In this document: one piece after another, positions 28,915 to 34,850 of the stretch
Numbering within the stretch: position 1 is the stretch's first letter
How the letters are laid out: every line of letters begins with the position of its first letter
From: Frankiaceae bacterium
GTDB lineage: Bacteria; Actinomycetota; Actinomycetes; Frankiales; Frankiaceae
Direction: 5' to 3'
Length of the DNA: 34,850 nucleotides
Assembly (NCBI GenBank): GCA_017882765.1
Contig: JADGOW010000003.1
Location: 1-34,850, forward strand
Notes under the pieces: generated by a model
The model's database searches: none
What the model was told of the DNA's origin: nothing
What the model saw: the letters and a program-made list of their open reading frames with translations, nothing else
Translations under genes and position numbers: made by a program

Positions 28915-30023
28915 CCGACCATCCCCTGGGCTCGAAGCAGGTCGGCCAACCGGTACAGCCCACCGAGGTCCACCCGGTCGACGTCGGTGAGCAGGGGCAG
29001 CTCGTAGGAGGGACGGCGCAGGTCGGCAAGCGCCCGCCGCTCGGCATTTTCGAGTTCGACGCGCCGGGCGTGGTCGGCGGCCTCCTCGAGCAGCGCGGTC
29101 AGCAGCTCGGGCTCCGCGTCGATGCCGACCTCCTTGAGCCCGGCCGCAAGCTCGCCCCGATCCAGCGAGCCGGATCGGGCGCGGGCCAGCTCCGACTTGG
29201 GCAGGAGGGGCGGCCGCATCTTGTTGATCACGATGGCGCCGACTGGGAAGACCTGGGAGCGCAGCTCGCGGGTCCCGTCCCGGGTCTCCTGGGTCGGCAT
29301 CTCCTCAAGCAGGGTCACGAGGTGCACCGCCGTACGGGGGGAGCGCAGGAGGGCCATCACACTTTCGGCCTGCCCGCGAACGGGTCCGACCTTGGCCAGC
29401 CCGGCGACCTCGGCCGTGACGTTGAGGAACCGGGCGATCCGGCCGGTCGGTGGGGCGTCCATGACCACGCAGTCGTAGGCCAGGCCGAGCCTGCGGGACT
29501 TGTCCTCCCGGCTGACGGCCTCTTTGGCCTTCCCGGTGAGCAGGACGTCGCGCAGGCCAGGGGCGATCGTGGTCGCGAAGTCGACGGCGCCGAGGCGCTT
29601 GAGGGCGCGCCCGGCACGCTTCATGTTGTAGAAGAGCTCCAAGTATTCCAGCAGCGCGGCCTCGGGGTCGATGGCCAGCGCGAACACCTCCCCGCCACCC
29701 GCGCCCGACGCAATCTTGCGTTCCTCGTAGGGCAGGGGAGGCGAGTCGAACAGCTGTGCCAGGCCCTGGCGGCCCTCCACCTCCACGAGCAGCACCTTGT
29801 GGCCGCCGGAGGCCAGTGCGAGGGCCAGCGCGGCCGCGACGGTGGTCTTGCCGGTGCCCCCCTTGCCGCTGACGACGTGCAGGCGGACGTCCCGGAAGGG
29901 ATGGCGGCGGCGGGCGGGGGCCTCGTAGGGGCCGGGTGGGGGCATCGGCGAATCAGCAGGCCGCGCCCCGGGGCTGGACGGGCTCGACACCTCGGGCCCC
30001 GAGGGCTCCGGACGCGCGGACAC
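28911..30023 (-). CDS. ArsA/Get3-like P-loop ATPase, first of pair (Rv3679/BagA-like)
   Basis: LHVVSGKGGTGKTTVAAALALALASGGHKVLLVEVEGRQGLAQLF; VVMDAPPTGRIARFLNVT; ATGA overlap with the downstream paralog. Confidence 0.92.
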   Translation of the reverse strand: MSARPEPSGPEVSSPSSPGARPADSPMPPPGPYEAPARRRHPFRDVRLHVVSGKGGTGKTTVAAALALALASGGHKVLLVEVEGRQGLAQLFDSPPLPYEERKIASGAGGGEVFALAIDPEAALLEYLELFYNMKRAGRALKRLGAVDFATTIAPGLRDVLLTGKAKEAVSREDKSRRLGLAYDCVVMDAPPTGRIARFLNVTAEVAGLAKVGPVRGQAESVMALLRSPRTAVHLVTLLEEMPTQETRDGTRELRSQVFPVGAIVINKMRPPLLPKSELARARSGSLDRGELAAGLKEVGIDAEPELLTALLEEAADHARRVELENAERRALADLRRPSYELPLLTDVDRVDLGGLYRLADLLRAQGMVG

Positions 30024-30216
30024 GCCTGCGACAGTACCCAGCCACGCGGCATCCCAAGTGCTGCGTGCGCGAAGCCCGAATCGGACCCGGGCCGGGTCGA
30101 GAATGGGCGGGTGACCGGCTGAGGAGCGTGCGGCCGCTGGGGCGCTTCATCCTGCCCACTTGCTTCGGTTGCCCCACATCGGTCCGCCGGGCTCGCCCGG
30201 CCCTTACCCTGCGTTC

Positions 30217-30381
30217 ATGCAGCGTTGGGAGTACGTCACGGTGCCGCTCCTCGTGCACGCGACCAAACAGATCCTCGACTCCTGGGGCGACCAGGGCTAC
30301 GAGCTGGTCAGTGTGGTGCCGGGCCCGAGTGGGGAGCAGATGGTCGCCTACCTCAAACGGCCGGTCGAGCCGGGCACATGA
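30217..30381 (+). CDS. Small DUF4177-like protein
   Basis: MQRWEYVTVPLLVHATKQILDSWGDQGYELVSVVPGPSGEQMVAYLKRPVEPGT. Confidence 0.85.
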   Translation: MQRWEYVTVPLLVHATKQILDSWGDQGYELVSVVPGPSGEQMVAYLKRPVEPGT

Positions 30382-30851
30382 ACTCGGGCGATCTCCCATC
30401 CCGCCGGCTCGCCGATCTCGGTCTGACCCTGCCCCCCGTCCCGGCACCGCTGGCTGCCTACGTCCCGGCTGTCCGGGTCGGCAACACAGTGTGGACGAGC
30501 GGCCAACTCCCGCTTCGTGACGGCCGGCTGGTGGCCAGCGGGCTCGTCGGGCGCGCCCTGGACGCGCAGGACGCGGCCGCCTGCGCCCGCACCTGCGCCC
30601 TCAACGCGCTCGCGGCCGCCGCCAGCGCCGCAGGTGACCTCGACTCCATCGCCGGAATCGTCAAGGTGGTGGGCTATGTGGCGAGCGCCCCTGGCTTCAC
30701 CGCCCAGCCACAGGTGCTCAACGGGGCCAGCGAGTTGTTCGGCGCGGTCTTCGGGACCGCCGGTCGGCACGTGCGCAGCGCCGTGGGCGTGGCCTCGCTG
30801 CCATTGGACGCTCCCGTGGAAGTCGAATTGGTGGCGATCCTGCATGGGTAA
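30378..30851 (+). CDS. RidA family protein
   Basis: AAYVPAVRVGNTVWTSGQLPLRDGRLVASGLVG...; ATGA overlap with the upstream ORF. Confidence 0.92.
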   Translation: MNSGDLPSRRLADLGLTLPPVPAPLAAYVPAVRVGNTVWTSGQLPLRDGRLVASGLVGRALDAQDAAACARTCALNALAAAASAAGDLDSIAGIVKVVGYVASAPGFTAQPQVLNGASELFGAVFGTAGRHVRSAVGVASLPLDAPVEVELVAILHG

Positions 30852-31956
30852 GGACGACCCCGGCCGGCAGGGCGACGAGGCCCGGCGCGTTCTCGCGGAC
30901 TACCGTGCCAGACTTCCGGACCACTTCGCTGCGCCCGAGGTGATCGAGCGCGCACGGGCCATCGAGGCGGGCACCGTCGTCCCCCCGGTGCCACGGCATG
31001 CGGCCACGGTCGTCCTGCTGCGGGATGCGTCCCGGGGCGGCGTCGAGGCCTACCTGCTGCGACGGGTCGGGACGCTCGCGTTCGCTGCCGGGATGTATGT
31101 GTTCCCCGGCGGTGGGGTCGACTCCGAGGACGCCCGGACCGAGATCGGCTGGGTGGGCCCGGCGCCGGAGGAGTGGTCGGTCGCTTTGCGCGCGGACGCA
31201 CCCCTGGCCCGCGCCCTCGTCTGCGCGGCCGTCCGCGAAACGTTCGAGGAGTCGGGCGTGCTGCTGGCCGGCCCTTCCCCGACGAAGGTGGCCGACGTCT
31301 CCGACCTCGCCTGGGAACGGGATCGGGTGGCCCTCGAGCAGCACAAGGCCCACCTCGCGGGCCTGCTGGCCCACCGCGGCCTGATGCTGCGGGCGGACCT
31401 GTTGCGCCCGTGGGCGCATTGGGTCACCCCGGAGGTTGAGCCGCGCCGCTACGACACCCGCTTCTTCGTCGCTGCCCTCCCTGCCGGCCAGACCACGCGA
31501 GAGGTCGGCGGCGAGGCCGACCGGGCGGTCTGGCTTGCCCCGCAGGAGGCACTGGACCGGCTGCGCCGCGGGGAGTTGACCATGCTCCCCCCGACGGCCT
31601 TCACGTTGGCGGAGCTGACCGCCTACCCGAACGTGGCCGCCGTGGTCGCGGCGGCGCAACGGCGCGACATCGCCCCCGTGCTGCCCCGGATCGTGGTGAG
31701 CGGCGACGAGGCGCGCCTGCTGCTGCCCCACGATGACGCCGGCGACGTGCCCAGTCGGTCCGGTCCGGCCAGCCCCGAAAAGCCCGGCGGCCCCCAGGGT
31801 CCGGGCAGCCCCCCAAAGCCCGGCGGCGCCCAGGGCCCCGGCGGCCCCCAGGGTCCCGGCGGCCGACAGGGTCCCGCCGGCCCCCACGGTCCCGGCCGCC
31901 CCGACCGTCCCGGCGGTCCCATTGGCCCCGAACCGGACGCAACGCGGGATGCCTGA
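30844..31956 (+). CDS. NUDIX hydrolase (NUDT19-like long insert) with collagen-like C-terminal tail
   Basis: [15 protein letters not shown]...[18 protein letters not shown]; 8-bp overlap with ridA; tail [36 protein letters not shown]. Confidence 0.88.
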   Translation: MGKDDPGRQGDEARRVLADYRARLPDHFAAPEVIERARAIEAGTVVPPVPRHAATVVLLRDASRGGVEAYLLRRVGTLAFAAGMYVFPGGGVDSEDARTEIGWVGPAPEEWSVALRADAPLARALVCAAVRETFEESGVLLAGPSPTKVADVSDLAWERDRVALEQHKAHLAGLLAHRGLMLRADLLRPWAHWVTPEVEPRRYDTRFFVAALPAGQTTREVGGEADRAVWLAPQEALDRLRRGELTMLPPTAFTLAELTAYPNVAAVVAAAQRRDIAPVLPRIVVSGDEARLLLPHDDAGDVPSRSGPASPEKPGGPQGPGSPPKPGGAQGPGGPQGPGGRQGPAGPHGPGRPDRPGGPIGPEPDATRDA

Positions 31957-32809
31957 CCCACGGGCTCGCGTCGTGCTCGCGCCCAATCCGGGGCCGCTGA
32001 CCCTGGAAGGCACCAATACCTACGTTCTGTGCAGGCCGGGCGGGCGCGGTGCCGTGGTCGTCGACCCCGGGCCGGACGACCCGGCGCACCTGGCGGCGAT
32101 CGCGCAGGAGGCGGCGAACGGCGGCCAGCGCATCGAGCTGATCCTGCTCACCCACGGGCACGAAGACCACAGCGCCGGTGCGCCCGCCCTGGCCCGGCGC
32201 ACCGGGGTGCCCGTCCGGGCGCTGGACCCGGCGCACCGGCTGGGCTCCGAGGGTCTCGGAGACGGGGACGTGGTGACCGTGGACGGCCTGGAGATCCGGG
32301 TGGTCGCCACGCCGGGGCACAGCGGGGATTCCCTGTGTTTCCTCCTTCCGGCCGCAGGAGACGGCGCCGCGGCTGGTTCGAGCCGCGCGGTGCTCACCGG
32401 GGACACAGTTCTCGGGCGTGGGACAAGTGTGGTCGCCCACCCCGACGGCCGCCTCCGTGACTACCTGGACACCCTCTGCCGCCTCCGTGACCTCGGCGAC
32501 ACCCTCGTGCTACCCGGCCACGGCCCGGAGTTGCCCTCGGCCGGCCAGATCGCCCAGCAGTACCTGCAGCACCGGCAGGCGCGCCTGGAGCAGGTTCGGG
32601 CCGCGCTGCGCGCCAGAGCCGGAGCCGGAGCCGGAGCCGGAGTGGGAGTGGGCACCGGAGCGGAAGGCGGGCAGCGGGAGCCGGTGGGGGACATCGTCGA
32701 GTCCGTCGTGGCGACGGTGTACGCCGACGTGGACCGGTCGCTGTGGCCGGCTGCTGCGCTGTCGGTGCGCGCCCAACTCGACTACCTGGCGGAACGGCCA
32801 GCACGCTGA
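31949..32809 (+). CDS. MBL-fold metallohydrolase
   Basis: [12 protein letters not shown]...[14 protein letters not shown]...[16 protein letters not shown]...[13 protein letters not shown]; 8-bp overlap with the NUDIX gene. Confidence 0.95.
   Translation: MPDPRARVVLAPNPGPLTLEGTNTYVLCRPGGRGAVVVDPGPDDPAHLAAIAQEAANGGQRIELILLTHGHEDHSAGAPALARRTGVPVRALDPAHRLGSEGLGDGDVVTVDGLEIRVVATPGHSGDSLCFLLPAAGDGAAAGSSRAVLTGDTVLGRGTSVVAHPDGRLRDYLDTLCRLRDLGDTLVLPGHGPELPSAGQIAQQYLQHRQARLEQVRAALRARAGAGAGAGVGVGTGAEGGQREPVGDIVESVVATVYADVDRSLWPAAALSVRAQLDYLAERPAR
32616..32652 (+). repeat. Hexamer microsatellite inside the MBL gene encoding (GA)n(GV)n
   Basis: ggagccggagccggagccggagtgggagtggg. Confidence 0.9.
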
Positions 32810-32825
32810 CCCGCTGACCGGCAGG

Positions 32826-33503
32826 TCAGCGCGCGCGGCGGGCGAGCCGATCCGGATCGAGCAGGATCACCGCCCGCGAGTCGAGCCGCAGCCATCCCCG
32901 GCTGGCGAAGTCGGCCAACGCCTTGTTCACCGTCTCCCGGGACGCGCCGACGTATTGGGCAAGCTCTTCCTGGGTCAGGCCGTGCTCGACCCTGGTGCCG
33001 GGCCCGGGCCCAGGCGAGGAAAACTTCTGCGCCAGGTCGAGCAGCGCCTTCGCGACCCGGCCGGGAACGTCGGTGAAGACGAGATCGGCCATGGCTTCGT
33101 TGGTACGGCGCAGTCGCCGCGCCAACACCTGCAGGAGCCGCATGGCTGCCTGCGGGCGGGAGGCCAGCCAGGGCGGGAGGGCGGCATGGTCGAGGGTCGC
33201 GACCTCGATGTCGGTGAGGGCGGTGGCGGTCGCGGTTCGGGGACCGGGATCGAACAGGGACAGCTCGCCGAACAGCTCCCCGGGCCCCAGCAGCGCCAGT
33301 AGGTTCTCCCGCCCGTCGGCGGCGGCCCTGGTGATCTTTACCTTCCCGGCCAGGACCAAATGGACGTTCTCGCCGCGGTCGCCCTCGGAGAACAGCACGG
33401 TGCCCCGCTTCGCGCTTCGCCTGGTGAGCTGGTGTGCGAGAGCCTGCCGATCTTCCTCGGAGAGGCCGGAGAACAACTTCATCCGCGCGAGGAGTTCGTC
33501 CAC
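32826..33503 (-). CDS. crp: CRP/FNR-family transcriptional regulator
   Basis: cNMP domain GTVLFSEGDRGENVHLVLAGKVKIT...LGPGELFGELSLFDPGPRTATATAL; HTH HGLTQEELAQYVGASRETVNKALADFASRGWLRLD. Confidence 0.95.
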   Translation of the reverse strand: MDELLARMKLFSGLSEEDRQALAHQLTRRSAKRGTVLFSEGDRGENVHLVLAGKVKITRAAADGRENLLALLGPGELFGELSLFDPGPRTATATALTDIEVATLDHAALPPWLASRPQAAMRLLQVLARRLRRTNEAMADLVFTDVPGRVAKALLDLAQKFSSPGPGPGTRVEHGLTQEELAQYVGASRETVNKALADFASRGWLRLDSRAVILLDPDRLARRAR

Positions 33504-33532
33504 GGCCCCAGTCTGCCCGATTCCCCTGGCGC

Positions 33533-33548
33533 TGTGATGTGCGTCACT
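33533..33548. promoter_or_regulatory. CRP-type binding site TGTGA-N6-TCACT
   Basis: tgtgatgtgcgtcact: one mismatch to TGTGA-N6-TCACA, about 30 bp upstream of the crp start. Confidence 0.65.
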
Positions 33549-33569
33549 TGAAAGCAGACCACGCGGTGA

Positions 33570-33842
33570 TCAGCTGCCCGAGGGTTCCATCTGGGCTGCG
33601 ATGGACTCACCGGACGGTTCCGTGCGCCAGTAGGTGTCCAGGGCTGTTGCGAAGTGTTCGGTGACGAGAGCCTCCAGTTCGTCGGGCGTCCCGGCCTCCT
33701 GCGGCTGCTGCTCAGGCGGGAGGGCCTGCACCTGCTGCCGGCCGCCCAGGGGCTGCTCCACCTGCTCCATCAGCAGGAGGAGGAGCAACAGGAGCAGTGG
33801 GAACGCAAACGGCAACAGCACGGCTACCCCCGGCGTGCTCAT
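33570..33842 (-). CDS. Small single-TM protein with poly-Leu segment
   Basis: MSTPGVAVLLPFAFPLLLLLLLLLMEQVEQPLGG...; hydrophobic N-terminus, short acidic tail. Confidence 0.5.
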   Translation of the reverse strand: MSTPGVAVLLPFAFPLLLLLLLLLMEQVEQPLGGRQQVQALPPEQQPQEAGTPDELEALVTEHFATALDTYWRTEPSGESIAAQMEPSGS

Positions 33843-33939
33843 CGTCGCGTCCGCTCGCTCGTCATGGCGCCGACATCTTCGCAGGCTTGAGTGTCGCCGT
33901 GGTGGCCACCCCCCCCGCGTACCGCTTTCGAGCTGGTGT

Positions 33940-34662
33940 TTAGGTCCGGCGGGAACGCCCGGCCGCCGGCTTGGCCTGCGGTGCTGAGACCGGAAGGGCC
34001 ACCAGGCACGCGTTCGGGTTCTCGCGGTAGCGAGCCACCAGCTCCGCCGTCACGGCGTCAATCTTTTCGTGCAAGCTGCGCCGATAGTGCGAAAGCTCGG
34101 ACTCCGCGTCCTCCAGGTCCCGCTCCAGAGCCGCGACCCTCTCGGGGTCGTCGATCGGTGTGGCCATCTCCCAGAGTCGGCCCAGGTCAGGCAGCGGCGG
34201 AATGTCGCTGATCGGCAGGAACGAGACGAGGGCGATTCGGCCCTTGTTCATCCGTTCGGTCGTCAGCACCGGCCGCAGTGCCGCCACGTCCGCCGTCCGG
34301 ACGTTCTCCCGCTCGCGGACGGTGTCCAGCTTCGCCTGCAGGATGCGGCGCCAATACGAGACCCGCTGCTCCTCCGCCATCAGCGCTTGCCGGAAATGCC
34401 GCAGATGGGGCAGATCGAGGTGGGCGTACTCGGGCTTGCGCTTCGGCGGAACGGATCGTGCAGCGGCCCTGGCCGCGGCGCGAGCAGCGCGGGCCTTCGC
34501 GCGGTCGTCCGGGTCCTTGATCGACACGCTGTTGCCACCCGGCGTCGCGGTGTCGTCGCGTTCCACCGGCGCAGGCGTCTGCGCCGCCAGGCTCGGCTCC
34601 CCGTGTTCGGGGCCGGGTGCCGGCGGGACGGGGATCTCGCCGCGTGACATCGGCTTGTCCAC
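33940..34662 (-). CDS. rsiG: RsiG-like coiled-coil protein (candidate c-di-GMP-dependent anti-sigma factor)
   Basis: Exact E(X)3S(X)2R(X)3Q(X)3D in EQRVSYWRRILQAKLD and a near-exact second copy ESELSHYRRSLHEKID (Q to H). Confidence 0.8.
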   Translation of the reverse strand: MDKPMSRGEIPVPPAPGPEHGEPSLAAQTPAPVERDDTATPGGNSVSIKDPDDRAKARAARAAARAAARSVPPKRKPEYAHLDLPHLRHFRQALMAEEQRVSYWRRILQAKLDTVRERENVRTADVAALRPVLTTERMNKGRIALVSFLPISDIPPLPDLGRLWEMATPIDDPERVAALERDLEDAESELSHYRRSLHEKIDAVTAELVARYRENPNACLVALPVSAPQAKPAAGRSRRT

Positions 34663-34780
34663 GTGCTCCTCTTGAGACCGGGCGTTGGCGGCGTCAGATG
34701 CACCAGCCGCACCTAGCTACCGATAGGGGCATCGGGTGACAAGCCCAGGAGCTTGAGATCGCCCGCGTAGTCTCAGCCGG

Positions 34781-34850
34781 GTGAAAGAGCCCGTGCCTGT
34801 CGGCGAGCCGGGCGCCGGGCCCGTACCGAGCAGGGCCCCAGGGGGCGCCG
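34781..34850 (+). CDS. Possible 5' end of a CDS truncated by the window edge
   Basis: GTG start VKEPVPVGEPGAGPVPSRAPGGA, open to the edge; no family recognised. Confidence 0.25.
   Translation, partial: MKEPVPVGEPGAGPVPSRAPGGA

Overview
High-GC actinobacterial chromosomal window. Read from sequence alone, most of it (about 5.9-34.7 kb) is a conserved housekeeping block: tRNA-Ser, SRP RNA, dnaX, ybaB, recR, lysC/ask, asd, cspA, S9 peptidase, tRNA-Pro, metallophosphoesterase, YqeY, PBP, whiB, a paired ArsA/Get3-like ATPase operon, a DUF4177-RidA-NUDIX-MBL overlapping operon, and crp. The order resembles (from memory) the M. tuberculosis dnaZX-to-crp region. The first 2.5 kb looks like a decay or rearrangement zone: an FAD monooxygenase fragment, a frameshifted ATPase-regulator tail, a SnoaL-like fragment, a 53-bp tandem duplication and a strong hairpin. 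Main points to follow up: (1) an RsiG-type c-di-GMP-binding anti-sigma candidate next to crp, with one exact and one near-exact E(X)3S(X)2R(X)3Q(X)3D motif; (2) a compact three-gene operon of CotH-type kinase, phytase-like beta-propeller and xylose-isomerase-like TIM barrel; (3) a near-perfect CRP site upstream of crp; (4) a divergent repeat copy shared by two intergenic regions; (5) many in-frame minisatellite expansions giving Gly/Pro-rich tails on otherwise conserved proteins; (6) an operator-like palindrome filling the spacer of a promoter-like sequence. No CRISPR array, rRNA, integrase or transposase was found.
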